From positions 34,557 through 98,556 of the forward strand of contig JAGWQH010000103.1 of assembly GCA_028870115.1 (NCBI GenBank): a stretch of 64,000 nt of DNA. Direction: 5' to 3'. The notes beneath the pieces were generated by a model. The model made no database searches. It saw nothing but the letters and a program-made list of their open reading frames with translations, and was not told where the DNA came from. Source of the stretch: Candidatus Methylomirabilota bacterium (GTDB taxonomy: Bacteria; Methylomirabilota; Methylomirabilia; Methylomirabilales; Methylomirabilaceae). Within the stretch, counting starts at the first letter, position 1; the number at the start of each line of letters is the position of its first letter. Shown here in pieces: positions 26,822-36,073 of this stretch. The position numbers and the translations under genes are program-made.

Positions 26822-27112
26822 TCAGACGCCGACGACGATGCGAATTTCCCGTTCGGCACCGTCGCCAAGAGCGGCCAGCGCGGCCTGGTAACCGGGACTG
26901 TCATGAGTGGCAACAGCCTGCTCGACACTATCGAACTCGATCAGAACGATGCGCTGTTTCACGCCGTATTCGTACACCTTCGCCGGCTCCCCACGCGCAA
27001 GAATGCGTCCTCCGCCGGCAGTGATTGCGGGACCGGCCAGCTTCGCGTATGCCGCAAGTTTGTCAGGGTCCTTTACCGCACGATATGCGCTGACCCAATA
27101 GGCCTTTGACAT
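26822..27112 (-). CDS. DUF1330 family protein
   Basis: A 96-residue protein of the DUF1330 (dimeric alpha/beta ferredoxin-like barrel) family: YWVSAYRAVKDPDKLAAYA, then GGRILARGEP, VLIEFDSVEQAVA and SPGYQAAL. The function of the family is not established. The ATG at 27112 is preceded by AAAGGAGAAAGG. It is intact and stands alone between mobile-element fragments, so it may be recently acquired or a survivor of deletion. Confidence 0.88.
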   Translation of the reverse strand: MSKAYWVSAYRAVKDPDKLAAYAKLAGPAITAGGGRILARGEPAKVYEYGVKQRIVLIEFDSVEQAVATHDSPGYQAALAALGDGAEREIRIVVGV

Positions 27113-27207
27113 GATGTTTTCCTTTCTCCTTTAATTTGTGCGCCTCACGAGGCTGTAGAAAAACTACGAACAGCGCGTCTTTCGAGGCCTCAGCAATAGG
27201 CCATGAT

Positions 27208-27438
27208 TTACCTTACTGCCAGTAGGCAGACCGGCCTAATCTGTTTAGGGCCGACGGGCTCGCCGTCTAATCTGGCAGGGGCCCCGATCTCCCCGGGCGC
27301 CTTTTGCTGCGTGGTTACGGGGGTGTTAGCGGCAAGGGGGGGGTAGTGGGTGGAGATCCTGGGTGTCTTCCCATCGTGGTGGCCACGCCACTCCTGGACG
27401 GTCCGGTTGGCAGAGCCCTCTTCACGGACGTTCTTCAT
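27208..27438 (-). pseudogene. Possible group II intron leader remnant
   Basis: The minus strand reads CTCACGACCGCC and then encodes MKNVREEGSANR. This resembles the leader often found before group II intron reverse transcriptases. No reverse transcriptase domain and no recognisable intron domain V are seen in the window, so this would be a relic at most. The remainder of the 27113-27551 gap holds nothing I can name. Confidence 0.3.
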
Positions 27439-27551
27439 CTTCGCCAGGCGGTCGTGAGAAAGGGGCGGAGATTTTCTGAAAACAGGAGAGTCACGAGGTG
27501 CCCATGATTCGGAGGGCTCGGCCGGTCCCCGCGTCCCTCGACGCCCCGCCG

Positions 27552-27947
27552 CTAGTACGCCCGGCTTCGCCTGGGGGCCGGCAGTGGCGTGGTCGACGCC
27601 GCCGCGTCATGCACAGTCACCGTCGCGCTGGCCTCAGGTCCGACCTCTTGGTGGCGCGTATTCGCACCGATGATCCTGACGAAGTGCCGGCCGTTCGGCA
27701 GGCCCGTGAGTTCCATCGATGTCCCAAACGGCGGCCCCGGGTTGGCCCCGTCCAGGTAGAGATGGATATGGTTGACATCCCCGGCCCCCTTGAACTCCCA
27801 CTGTATCAACATGCTGGGACCTATGGCTTCGCCATCCTTCGGCGACACGAGCTTAACCGTGGCCTGCTGCTGCGCCCAGCCGATAGAGAGCCCTGCGACG
27901 AATACCATCGCTACTCCCGTCATTATCGACGTCATCAACTTTCCCAT
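27552..27947 (-). CDS. Small secreted protein with a DUF4399/Ig-like domain
   Basis: A 131-residue exported protein: signal peptide (TSIMTGVAMVFVAGLSIGWA), then a compact beta-sandwich segment with VKLVSPKDGEAIGPS, HIHLYLDGANPG and NGRHFVRIIGA. This resembles the Ig-like or DUF4399-type domains seen in periplasmic proteins that bind small ligands or metals. The C-terminus is low complexity. A GGAGAGATC sequence lies before the ATG at 27947. No function can be assigned. Confidence 0.7.
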   Translation of the reverse strand: MGKLMTSIMTGVAMVFVAGLSIGWAQQQATVKLVSPKDGEAIGPSMLIQWEFKGAGDVNHIHLYLDGANPGPPFGTSMELTGLPNGRHFVRIIGANTRHQEVGPEASATVTVHDAAASTTPLPAPRRSRAY

Positions 27948-28028
27948 GTGATCTCTCCTTCTTCAAGGTGCAGGGGGGCACTAATCCACCACGCTGCCAT
28001 GCGGGTGAGTCGGTTGCGCGGGTGACGG

Positions 28029-28211
28029 TTACTTCGCGATGTAGGCATTCAGCCCGATGGTGACGGGCTTACCTTCTACCAGCACATCCGTCTTCATATT
28101 CCCGCGTGTGCTGGCGACGACGAGCGTCTTTCCGCTTGCGCTTGGGGTGGGCGTTTCAAGGTCTGCCGTGATAATGAGCTTTTTGCCTTCGAGCTTGACC
28201 GTAATGGCCAT
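28029..28211 (-). CDS. Conserved small hypothetical protein (60 residues)
   Basis: A 60-residue protein beginning MAITVKLEGKKLIITADL and containing SASGKTLVVASTRGN. It looks like a small beta-sheet protein and resembles short conserved proteins seen in other bacteria. ATG 28211 is preceded by AGGAGG at seven bases, so it is favoured over the upstream in-frame ATG at 28244. No signal peptide or known domain. It is 81 bases downstream of the secreted protein gene and in the same direction. Confidence 0.65.
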   Translation of the reverse strand: MAITVKLEGKKLIITADLETPTPSASGKTLVVASTRGNMKTDVLVEGKPVTIGLNAYIAK

Positions 28212-28260
28212 GGGTGTTCCTCCTGTGAAGTGGGCTCGTCCCAACGCGCGCCGTCAACGT

Positions 28261-28654
28261 CTATTTCAACTGCCGGATGGCTGTCGCATTCAGAAGCTTG
28301 GCGAAAACGAGCCTGACTCTATCGCGCCCAGTGACAGCCCCCTGAAGCTCTGGTCGCTTGGACGAGCAGACCGACTTGGACAGCCTGTTCGTCGTCAAAC
28401 GGGACCGGCTCCAGGGGGAGGAGAGCCGGAGTCTCTCGAATGGCGGCCTCCGGGATCCCTGCCAGCGCCAGACGTGCGGCCGCCTCAACAAGGTTGACCG
28501 CGGAGATCGCGGCGTCCGCAAGGAGCGGGACGACCCCTTCAGCCCCGTCCTCCTGATTCCACAGAGCCAGGAGCGCAGAGGCATCGAAGACGGCCTTACT
28601 CGCGTTGCACCTCGTGTCGTTGCTCGCGTAACAGTGTGTCAACAAGGGCGGCAT
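28261..28654 (-). pseudogene. vapC: Degraded VapC-type PIN-domain toxin
   Basis: KAVFDASALLALWNQE, ISAVNLVEAAARLAL and PFDDEQAVQVGLLV are the first two thirds of a PIN-domain ribonuclease toxin, with the Asp and Glu metal ligands. The frame is then broken: removing an extra GG and an extra GC from 28320-28340 would restore the canonical ASGLSLGDR and continue VRLVFAKLLNATAIR. The end lacks the usual TAD motif and stops at 28261. The start is unclear, since no good ATG precedes KAVFDAS. It overlaps the antitoxin remnant. Confidence 0.72.
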
Positions 28655-28864
28655 CCGCCGGGATATACTGGCGAACGCAGCGTTGTGCCTCAGCAATGCC
28701 CTGCCGGATCGGGATCAGGCGCAACGTGGCCTCTTCGATCCTTAGGACCACAGGATCCCCAGGACGGAGCGCAAGGGCGTCACGGAGCGCGGTCGGCATG
28801 ACCACTCGCGCGCCTTTCCCGATGTGGGCACTCCATGCGGTGTGTCTTCTATCGTGAGTGACAT
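28596..28864 (-). pseudogene. vapB: Degraded VapB/AbrB-type antitoxin
   Basis: HIGKGARVVMPTALRDALAL, RPGDPVVLRIEEATLRL and the C-terminal helix are an AbrB/SpoVT-type antitoxin with a toxin-wrapping tail. The natural start (ATG 28864, encoding MSLTIED) is one base out of frame with the rest (RRHTAWSAHIGKG), so a one-base deletion near 28850 breaks it. Reinitiation at GTG 28811 or ATG 28805 would give a product without a complete DNA-binding strand. Confidence 0.68.
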
Positions 28865-29058
28865 ACTACACAAATACCACGTTATGAGTCAATGTCGATG
28901 CCTAATTAATGCGGTCCGTCGCTTCTCCTCCAATTGGTCCCCTTTCCACGCTCACTGAGATAGTGATCCGAGAAGCCTCAAATTTACTCTGGCGTCATCG
29001 ATCCTTCATACGGTCGTAACAAATGGTCGTTAGGATGTCCTTCAAAAAGGAGAATGAC

Positions 29059-29277
29059 ATGCTGATTACCTTGAAGGTTGATTCGGGTTCTTACGACCGG
29101 CTGGTCGCAAAGGGCGAGGTACAGAGGGGTTACCTGTTGGGCTTCTCTCCGTATTTCGATGATCAATTTGTGCTGAGCCCGATCGATGGGACTATCGAAC
29201 GGATTGCGTACGACAGGGAAGGACAGGCGCTGCTCATCAGTATTCGCCGAACGGGCAGGCAACAACGAGCGGCTTGA
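29059..29277 (+). CDS. Small protein with a barrel-sandwich-like C-terminus
   Basis: A 72-residue protein (MLITLKVDSGSYDRLVAKGE...). The end FVLSPIDGTIERIAYDREGQ resembles the second half of lipoyl/biotinyl-type barrel-sandwich folds, but the modified Lys is absent. ATG 29059 is preceded by AAAAGGAG eight bases away, so it is favoured over ATG 29023. It lies 18 bases upstream of the phosphate-porin gene and probably shares its transcript. Function unknown. Confidence 0.6.
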   Translation: MLITLKVDSGSYDRLVAKGEVQRGYLLGFSPYFDDQFVLSPIDGTIERIAYDREGQALLISIRRTGRQQRAA

Positions 29278-29295
29278 CACTCAAAGGGGGAGATG

Positions 29296-30876
29296 ATGAG
29301 TCTGAGAGAGAGATCGGTCCAGGGAATCGTGATAGCTTGCTGCCTGCTGCTCATGCCGGTTGGCGCGTGGGCCGATAAGTTACAGGATCTCGAACAGAGG
29401 TATGAGGATCAACAGAAGTCACTCACGCAGTTGCGACAGGAGATGAACCGGCTACGGCAGGAGCGGTCCGCGCAACAGGCAGAGACGGACCGGCGCGTAA
29501 TGGATGTGGAGAAGAGGGCCGCCGAGACCGCGGCATCGTCACTGCTCACCGGGTTTGAGCCCGGGACGGGGTTCTACCTGAAGTCGGCCGACGACCAGTT
29601 CCGACTGCGTCTGCAGGGGTACCTGCAGCATTGGTTCATTGCAGAGGGGTCGCGGAATGAAGCAGGGTTCCCGGCTGCGTACCAAGCATCAACCGTACTG
29701 CCAGGGGTGAAGAACCGGCACATCCCGAGCACATTTAAGGCTCGCCGCATCGAAATCATCGTCAGAGGAGAGATCTTCAAAGATTTCGACTACTACATGG
29801 AGTTGGCGACGGCGAGCACCGGTCCCAAACCTGGAAGCCTCTCCGGAACCGGTAACGGCGCCGGCGTAGTGGGCACACGGATCGATCTGTTCTGGACTGG
29901 CTACACGTATGCCCCTTGGGCAAAGGTGAAGGTAGGGCAGATCAGGGACTTCTTCGACATCGAGATGATGAGCTCCTCTAACGACCTGGACTTCGCCGAG
30001 CGGGCGGTCGTCTCCAGGGCGCTAGCCCCGGACATACAGTTTGGCGCCCTCGTCTCGGGTAATCTCAACCTCCCCATCATGAACATGCCTTTCTATTATG
30101 CCGTGGGGATCTTTAACGGTTGCGGACGGCTCGATCAGTGCCCACAGGGCATCGACAATGACGGCGACAAGGAGTTCGCCGGTCGATTGGCCTTTTCGCC
30201 CCCGGTGCCCGTCGGGAATCTCACCATCGGATTGAATGCCGATCACCGCTCCTTCCGGATGGTGAACGGCAAAGGTGCAGCCGATCAAAACGGCGTAACG
30301 ACGCCCTGTGCTACTGCCGGTTGTAACTATCACATCTTCGACCCGACTCAGGCGACCGGGTGGAAAATGGCGGGTGATGGCAGCGGCCCCATTGGCTTCA
30401 ACCAGAACGGCTTTCGGATCAACGGAAACCGCGTCACCGGCGGCGGCGACCTCGTGTACAACTTCTACCCGTTTGTGCTCAAAGGCGAGTACCTTTACGC
30501 CTCCCAGGAGCGCGACGCCTTAGGCTCAAACGGCACGAATCTCGATAATCTTATCATGCAGGGCGGGTTCGGGTCGGTCGGCTACTGGGTCTTCGGCAAC
30601 AAGCGCAACGGCCTGCTGGCTATCGACCGCTACGAGCACCTGCGGGTCGATGCCCGCCGCAGCACATTCACTCCTGCGGCGGGTACCTCCGAGCAGCCGA
30701 TGGAGATGCGCTCCAACACCCTTGGGCTGACCTGGTATGTCAACCCCGTTGTCTGGCTCCGGGCCAACTACATCATGACCGACGTTCGACCACATAACAA
30801 TGTCATCGGGATCAGCAATAACACGCGAGGCGAGCTCGTCCATGAGGGGATCGCCGAGCTGATGGTCAAGTTCTAA
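29296..30876 (+). CDS. Phosphate-selective porin (OprO/OprP-like)
   Basis: An outer-membrane beta-barrel protein of about 526 residues: signal peptide (VIACCLLLMPVGAWA), a coiled-coil N-terminal region (LQDLEQRYEDQQKSLTQLRQ, residues about 25-75), then the porin O/P domain with many alternating strands and an aromatic C-terminal end (ELMVKF). The family forms trimeric anion channels with phosphate or polyphosphate preference. Its position upstream of pstS supports phosphate uptake across the outer membrane. Of two adjacent ATG codons, 29296 has the better distance from AGGGGGAG. Confidence 0.9.
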   Translation: MSLRERSVQGIVIACCLLLMPVGAWADKLQDLEQRYEDQQKSLTQLRQEMNRLRQERSAQQAETDRRVMDVEKRAAETAASSLLTGFEPGTGFYLKSADDQFRLRLQGYLQHWFIAEGSRNEAGFPAAYQASTVLPGVKNRHIPSTFKARRIEIIVRGEIFKDFDYYMELATASTGPKPGSLSGTGNGAGVVGTRIDLFWTGYTYAPWAKVKVGQIRDFFDIEMMSSSNDLDFAERAVVSRALAPDIQFGALVSGNLNLPIMNMPFYYAVGIFNGCGRLDQCPQGIDNDGDKEFAGRLAFSPPVPVGNLTIGLNADHRSFRMVNGKGAADQNGVTTPCATAGCNYHIFDPTQATGWKMAGDGSGPIGFNQNGFRINGNRVTGGGDLVYNFYPFVLKGEYLYASQERDALGSNGTNLDNLIMQGGFGSVGYWVFGNKRNGLLAIDRYEHLRVDARRSTFTPAAGTSEQPMEMRSNTLGLTWYVNPVVWLRANYIMTDVRPHNNVIGISNNTRGELVHEGIAELMVKF

Positions 30877-30911
30877 TCGACCGATTGACGCAGCAGCCGC
30901 CTGTCACGCCG

Positions 30912-31012
30912 TCTAAGAATGTTACCAGGACATGATTCATCGCGCTCTGGAAGATGTTGTCTGCGCTTTCTGCTAACGTTACCGTCACAGTCTCTTTCGT
31001 ACAATTCTTAGA
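30912..31012 (+). other. Inverted repeat in the pstS leader
   Basis: TCTAAGAATGTTAC (30912-30925) and GTACAATTCTTAGA (30999-31012) are inverted copies with one swapped dinucleotide. The right arm ends next to the AGGAAAGGAG ribosome-binding site of pstS, so a leader hairpin could affect its translation. A convincing Pho box was not found here. Confidence 0.4.
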
Positions 31013-31030
31013 GGAAAGGAGACAACAATC

Positions 31031-32035
31031 ATGAAAAACGGCGCACCACGAATGAACAGGCTGATTTTGTCGGTACTTCTCGCGCTGATTGTCGGTACCA
31101 TTTCGCTTTGGTCGGTGCCGGGCATGGCCGAAGTGCTCAAGGTGGACCCGGCACTTCCACACTACAAGGCGGCCAGCGGCGTCTCGGGCAACCTTTCGAG
31201 TGTCGGATCGGATACCTTGAACAATCTCATGACCTTCTGGGCCGAAAAGCTCAACAGGTTTTACCCCAATGTGAAGATCCAGATCGAGGGAAAAGGCTCC
31301 TCCACGGCTCCGCCGGCGCTAATCTCAGGAACGGCGCAGCTCGGTCCCATGTCTCGTCCCATGAAAGGGACCGAGATCGATGCCTTTGAAAAGAAGTTCG
31401 GCTACAAGCCGACCGGGCTTCGCAGTGCCGTGGACGCCCTGGCCGTATTTGTGAATAAGGACAACCCGATTAAGTGTCTGACCTTTGCACAAGTGGACGC
31501 CATCTTTTCCAAGTCCAGACGCTCCGGTCACAAGCAGGACATCAAGACGTGGGGACAGCTCGGTTTGACCGGCGACTGGGCCAATCGCCCGATCAGTCTG
31601 TTTGGTCGAAACTCGGCCTCCGGGACGTACGGGTTCTTCAAGGAGCATGCGCTGAAGAATGGCGACTACAAGGATGAGCTGAAAGAGCAGCCCGGATCGG
31701 CCTCGGTGGTCCAGGGGGTGGCCGTTGACCGCTATGCCATCGGCTATAGTGGTATCGGCTACACCACCGTCGGCGTGCGCGCCGTTCCACTGGCCGAAAA
31801 AGAAGGCGGCACGTGCGCCGAGGCCACTGCGGCCAACGCCTATTCCGGGAAGTACCCGCTGTCACGATTTTTGTTCATCTATGTCAATCGGGCGCCAGGT
31901 AAGCGCCTTGACCCCTTAACCAGTGAGTTTATTCGGCTTGTACTCTCGAAGGAAGGGCAAGAGGTCGTGATTAAGGATGGATTCTTTCCGATCCCGAACT
32001 CTGTTGCCAAGGAAGAGCTGAGTAAGGCGCTCTAA
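31031..32035 (+). CDS. pstS: Phosphate ABC transporter substrate-binding protein
   Basis: PstS captures phosphate in the periplasm and delivers it to PstCA. The 334 residues start with a signal peptide ([19 protein letters not shown]). Phosphate-binding segments follow: [15 protein letters not shown] near the N-terminus, [20 protein letters not shown], and [25 protein letters not shown] lies nine bases before ATG 31031. Its stop overlaps the start of pstC, and the porin gene lies upstream, making a full uptake operon. Confidence 0.96.
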   Translation: MKNGAPRMNRLILSVLLALIVGTISLWSVPGMAEVLKVDPALPHYKAASGVSGNLSSVGSDTLNNLMTFWAEKLNRFYPNVKIQIEGKGSSTAPPALISGTAQLGPMSRPMKGTEIDAFEKKFGYKPTGLRSAVDALAVFVNKDNPIKCLTFAQVDAIFSKSRRSGHKQDIKTWGQLGLTGDWANRPISLFGRNSASGTYGFFKEHALKNGDYKDELKEQPGSASVVQGVAVDRYAIGYSGIGYTTVGVRAVPLAEKEGGTCAEATAANAYSGKYPLSRFLFIYVNRAPGKRLDPLTSEFIRLVLSKEGQEVVIKDGFFPIPNSVAKEELSKAL

Positions 32036-34230
32036 TGATTGCGCGGCGCCTCCTCCTGGATCGCCTCGCCCGTTGGGTTGTCACGCTCGGGGGGGCGGCG
32101 ATCATCGTCTCCATTCTGGCCATCCTGTTCGTCATTGTCGCCGAGGTCTATCCCCTCTTCAGGAAGCCCACAGCGGCGCTCCTGGGAGTGCTCACTACGA
32201 GGCTCGATTCGGCCCCGCTGGCAGTCGGGGTGGACGAATACCGCGAGATCGTGTACGTCGTGACAGCCTCCGGCGTACACTTCACTTCCGTCAAGGACGG
32301 AACGTCGCTGGCATCCAACCAGCTCCATGGGCTGCACGGCGCTACGGTCGTCGGGACATCGAGCATGGGACGAGGCCCGTTCGCACTGGGACTCTCGGAT
32401 GGGCGCGCAATCCCCGCTGAGGTCAGATTCTCGGTCACCTTCCCGGAAGGAAGGCGCCGCATCGAAGTCGAATTAGAGGCCGGCGACCAGATCGCAGTCG
32501 ATCCGGAGCGGCACCCGCTCGTCCGACTCGCCTACGCTTCTACCCCTAACGGGCCCATGATAGCGGCTGCCGTCGGTCCAAAAGCTATCGTCCTCGTCAC
32601 CGTGAAGGAGACGAAGGCCCTGATCGGTCCATCCACGAAGGAAGAGTCTCACCAACGCCTCACTCTGCCGGTCGAGGGGGAGATCGCTCAGCTCATCCTT
32701 GATGGTCGCGGCGAGAACCTGTTCGCCGGTACCTCGTCCGGCCAGATCATCAGAGTCGACCTCAGAAACCCGAGCGATCCGAAGGTTGCCGGCATCACCG
32801 CTGCCACGATCCGACCAGGGATCGGCGTAAGCGCGATGGGGTTCCTGATCGGGGACCGTACCCTGGTGGTGGGTGATACGATGGGTGGCGTCAGCTCCTG
32901 GCAGTTCGTGCAGGCGAATGGCGAAGGGCAGCGCCTGACGAAGGTCCATGACTTTCTGCCCCACACAGGGCCCGCTATCGCCTTCGCCCCGTCCCGCCGC
33001 GATAAGGGGTTTGTGACAGCGGACGCCTCCGGCATCATCCATATCCACTATGGAACCACGGGGAAGACCTTGCTGACGCTTAAGGCCGGACAAGAGGGAC
33101 TACGCGCGGCCGCCTTTGCCCCCAAGGCCGACGGCGTCATAACGGTTGATGCGAAGGGGGGCCTCTCACACTGGATCGTAGAGAACCCCCACCCCGAAAT
33201 CAGTTGGGGGAGCCTGTTCGGAAAGCTCTGGTACGAAGGGTACCCCGCGCCGGCCTATGTCTGGCAGTCCACGGGAGGAACCGACGACTTTGAGGCAAAG
33301 TTCAGCCTCACCCCGCTCATCTTCGGAACGATCAAAGGGACATTCTACGCCCTGCTCTTTGCGATCCCGCTGGCGCTCCTGGGCGCCCTGTACACCTCCC
33401 AGTTCATGCACCCGACGCTCAGAGGAATCGTAAAGCCCACCGTAGAGATTATGGCTGCGCTTCCGAGCGTCGTCCTGGGCTTCCTGGCAGGCCTTTGGCT
33501 TGCGCCCCTCGTCGAAAAGATCGTTCCCGGCCTCTTCCTCATGCCGATCGTGATCACACTCCTCATCCTGATCGCGGTCTTTTGCTGGCGATTCGTTCCT
33601 ATCGGTGTCCGCAGTCGAGTCAAGGCGGGCACCGAGGTCGCTTTGCTCATCCCGATTGTGATCCTCGGAAGCTGGATCTCCTTCCAGCTCGGTGGAGCAG
33701 TCGAGCGCCTGTTGCTTTCAGGCGACTATCGAGGCTGGCTCTTGAGTGTCCTTGGGCTTACCTATGATCAACGAAACTCCCTGGTGGTGGGCATCGCCAT
33801 GGGCTTCGCCGTCATCCCGATCATTTTTACCATTGCCGAGGATTCGCTCTCCAACGTGCCTCAACACCTTGCAGCCGGTTCACTCGCGCTTGGCGCCACC
33901 CGGTGGCAGACTGCGCTGAGGGTCGTCCTGCCGACGGCAAGCCCGGGGATCTTCTCCGCCATCATGATCGGCTTCGGACGGGCGGTGGGCGAGACAATGA
34001 TCGTCCTGATGGCCACCGGGAATACTCCCGTGATGGACTGGAGCATCTTCAACGGCTTTCGGGCCCTCTCGGCCAACATCGCCGTAGAGCTCCCTGAAGC
34101 GCCTGAGGGCGGGACGCTCTTCCGGATCCTCTTCCTGGCAGCCCTCCTGCTCTTCGTGATGACATTCATCGTGAACACCCTGGCCGAACTGGTCCGCCTG
34201 AAGCTCCGGAAAAGGTATCGCTCTCTATGA
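32035..34230 (+). CDS. pstC: Phosphate ABC transporter permease PstC (long form)
   Basis: At 731 residues it is more than twice the standard PstC length. One N-terminal membrane helix (about 15-40) is followed by a large soluble segment (about 45-400) with beta-propeller-like repeats (GDTMGGVSSWQFV, VTADASGIIHIHYG). The permease domain then has five to six helices, and the EAA-type loop is in ALGATRWQTALRVVLP. This long type, with a periplasmic insertion, is known in several proteobacterial Pst systems. It begins on the last base of the pstS stop codon region and overlaps pstA by four bases. Confidence 0.93.
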   Translation: MIARRLLLDRLARWVVTLGGAAIIVSILAILFVIVAEVYPLFRKPTAALLGVLTTRLDSAPLAVGVDEYREIVYVVTASGVHFTSVKDGTSLASNQLHGLHGATVVGTSSMGRGPFALGLSDGRAIPAEVRFSVTFPEGRRRIEVELEAGDQIAVDPERHPLVRLAYASTPNGPMIAAAVGPKAIVLVTVKETKALIGPSTKEESHQRLTLPVEGEIAQLILDGRGENLFAGTSSGQIIRVDLRNPSDPKVAGITAATIRPGIGVSAMGFLIGDRTLVVGDTMGGVSSWQFVQANGEGQRLTKVHDFLPHTGPAIAFAPSRRDKGFVTADASGIIHIHYGTTGKTLLTLKAGQEGLRAAAFAPKADGVITVDAKGGLSHWIVENPHPEISWGSLFGKLWYEGYPAPAYVWQSTGGTDDFEAKFSLTPLIFGTIKGTFYALLFAIPLALLGALYTSQFMHPTLRGIVKPTVEIMAALPSVVLGFLAGLWLAPLVEKIVPGLFLMPIVITLLILIAVFCWRFVPIGVRSRVKAGTEVALLIPIVILGSWISFQLGGAVERLLLSGDYRGWLLSVLGLTYDQRNSLVVGIAMGFAVIPIIFTIAEDSLSNVPQHLAAGSLALGATRWQTALRVVLPTASPGIFSAIMIGFGRAVGETMIVLMATGNTPVMDWSIFNGFRALSANIAVELPEAPEGGTLFRILFLAALLLFVMTFIVNTLAELVRLKLRKRYRSL

Positions 34231-35846
34231 AGCGATTCTGGAAGAGCGGTGATCCATTCATCTGGCTCACTGGAGGGGCTTTAACCGTCAGCCTTCTCAT
34301 GGTGGCCGGGCTTGTCCTCCTGGTGCTGCTCAACGGGCTGGGCTTCTTTTGGCCATCGCCTCTTGTGCACCTGACGTTATCAGACGGCACGGAGCTATTA
34401 GGCCAGGTGACGCAACGGGAGGCGATCCCGCAACCGGACGCACCCCCTGGAACCCCCACGCGCAACCGGATTCAGGTCAAGGTCGGCAATCGTGACCTGT
34501 ACGGCGCCGACTTCGTCTGGGTCGAGGAGGCCGCGATCGTTCGCCGCGACTTCCCTACGGAGGCTGTCCTCATCGAGCGACGGGAGTGGGGCGATCTCTA
34601 TGGCTTTATTAAGGAGGTTCGGGACCACGAGCATACCGTAGCGCGGGGGCCTGAGGCGGCTTGGAACGCTCTTCAGCCCCTCCTTCCGAACGCAACATCG
34701 ACCTTCAAGGAGATCAGGCGAATCGAGGAAAAAGAGATCGGGGCGATCAACGCTGCCCAGGAGAAGATCCGCCTCAAGCTCAAGAAGCTGGCGCTCTCGG
34801 GGCAAGAGGGAGGTTCAGAAGCAGCACGGCTCGACAAGGAGATGGAGGGTTGGGCAGCCAAGTACCGCGAACAGGAGGCGAGACTCGCCACGATCCGCCA
34901 GATCTCCAGACAGACGCTCATCGTCTCGGTCATCGGCGGCAAGGAGACGGAACTGCCGCTTCAACAGATCGTGCGAATCATCCGACCGAACTCGATGGGA
35001 GTGTGGCCCAAGAGCGGCGTGTATCTGTCCAGGCTCTGGGAGTTCATCTCCGGCGATCCCAGGGAATCGAACACCGAGGGTGGCGTCTTCCCCGCCATCT
35101 TCGGCACAGTGATGATGGTGATGATCATGAGCCTCCTCGTCGCACCGCTGGGTGTGCTGGCGGCATTCTACCTTCGGGAGTACGCGAAACAAGGGGTGTT
35201 GGTCAGTACGGTCAGGATCGCCGTGAATAACCTGGCCGGCGTCCCGTCTATCGTCTTCGGGGTCTTTGGTCTCGGCTTTTTCATCTACCTCGTCGGGGGA
35301 AGTATCGACCGGCTCTTCTATCCCGAAGCGCTCCCGACCCCGACCTTCGGGACCGGAGGGATCTTGTGGGCCTCGTTGACCCTTGCGCTCCTGACCGTCC
35401 CGGTCGTCATCGTGGCCACGGAGGAGGGGCTGGCGGCTATCCCGCCAGGGATGCGTGAGGCTTCGCTGGCGCTGGGCGCCACGAAGTTCGAGACAACCTG
35501 GCGGGTCGTCCTGCCGACGGTCATGCCCTCGATCCTCACGGGACTTGTCCTAGCCATGGCCAGGGCGGCCGGGGAGGTCGCGCCACTTATGATCACCGGG
35601 GTGGTCAAGCTCGCCCCATCCCTTCCGATCGATGGCGTCTGGCCGTTCGTGCATCTGGAGCGCAAGTTCATGCACCTTGGATTTCACATCTACGACGTCG
35701 GGTTTCAATCGCCCAATGTGGACGCCGCCAGGCCGATGGTCTACACGACCGTGCTCCTTCTTCTCCTGGTCGTCCTGGTCTTGAACCTGGCAACGATCCT
35801 GATCAGGAACCGTCTGCGAAAAAAATACGCGTCTTCGGCGTTCTAG
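34227..35846 (+). CDS. pstA: Phosphate ABC transporter permease PstA (long form)
   Basis: A 539-residue PstA. The first helix (VSLLMVAGLVLLVLLNGLGF) is followed by an extended DUF3333-like periplasmic region with a charged coiled coil (EEKEIGAINAAQEKIRLKLK, residues about 155-235). A six-helix permease domain follows, with ALGATKFETTWRVVLPTVMP as the ATPase-contacting loop. It is paired with the long PstC upstream (ATGA overlap at 34227). The gap to pstB (227 bases) contains a dispersed palindromic repeat, so the mRNA may be processed or stabilised there. Confidence 0.93.
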   Translation: MKRFWKSGDPFIWLTGGALTVSLLMVAGLVLLVLLNGLGFFWPSPLVHLTLSDGTELLGQVTQREAIPQPDAPPGTPTRNRIQVKVGNRDLYGADFVWVEEAAIVRRDFPTEAVLIERREWGDLYGFIKEVRDHEHTVARGPEAAWNALQPLLPNATSTFKEIRRIEEKEIGAINAAQEKIRLKLKKLALSGQEGGSEAARLDKEMEGWAAKYREQEARLATIRQISRQTLIVSVIGGKETELPLQQIVRIIRPNSMGVWPKSGVYLSRLWEFISGDPRESNTEGGVFPAIFGTVMMVMIMSLLVAPLGVLAAFYLREYAKQGVLVSTVRIAVNNLAGVPSIVFGVFGLGFFIYLVGGSIDRLFYPEALPTPTFGTGGILWASLTLALLTVPVVIVATEEGLAAIPPGMREASLALGATKFETTWRVVLPTVMPSILTGLVLAMARAAGEVAPLMITGVVKLAPSLPIDGVWPFVHLERKFMHLGFHIYDVGFQSPNVDAARPMVYTTVLLLLLVVLVLNLATILIRNRLRKKYASSAF

Positions 35847-35924
35847 AGATAGAGGAAATGCTCTATGATATAGAAGGCGGTGAGCGGCGCCTGGTGTAGT
35901 GTCTCAGTAATGGCTTTACAGTTT

Positions 35925-36001
35925 CGTTCGCCCTGAGCTTGTCGAAGGGTAAATCTTATTATGGCGTTCCGTTCATGCTTCGACTGGCTCAGCACGAACG
36001 G
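35925..36001. repeat. Dispersed inverted repeat (CCCTGAGCTTGTCGAAGGG type)
   Basis: CGTTCGCCCTGAGCTTGTCG (35925 on) and CTTCGACTGGCTCAGCACGA (35978 on, ending CGG at 36001) are inverted relatives with a few mismatches, enclosing a 20-base spacer. The motif is a widespread bacterial repeat family. It lies between pstA and pstB. Confidence 0.75.
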
Positions 36002-36073
36002 TAATTGTGAGGCACTCCACCGGTGGGAATGGTGTAGCACCATGAGATTTCAATTGGACTGTGAAAACCGACG

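Noticed and set aside
30877..31030. Pho box upstream of pstS
   Set aside because: CTGTCAC occurs once, without the second repeat at the right spacing.
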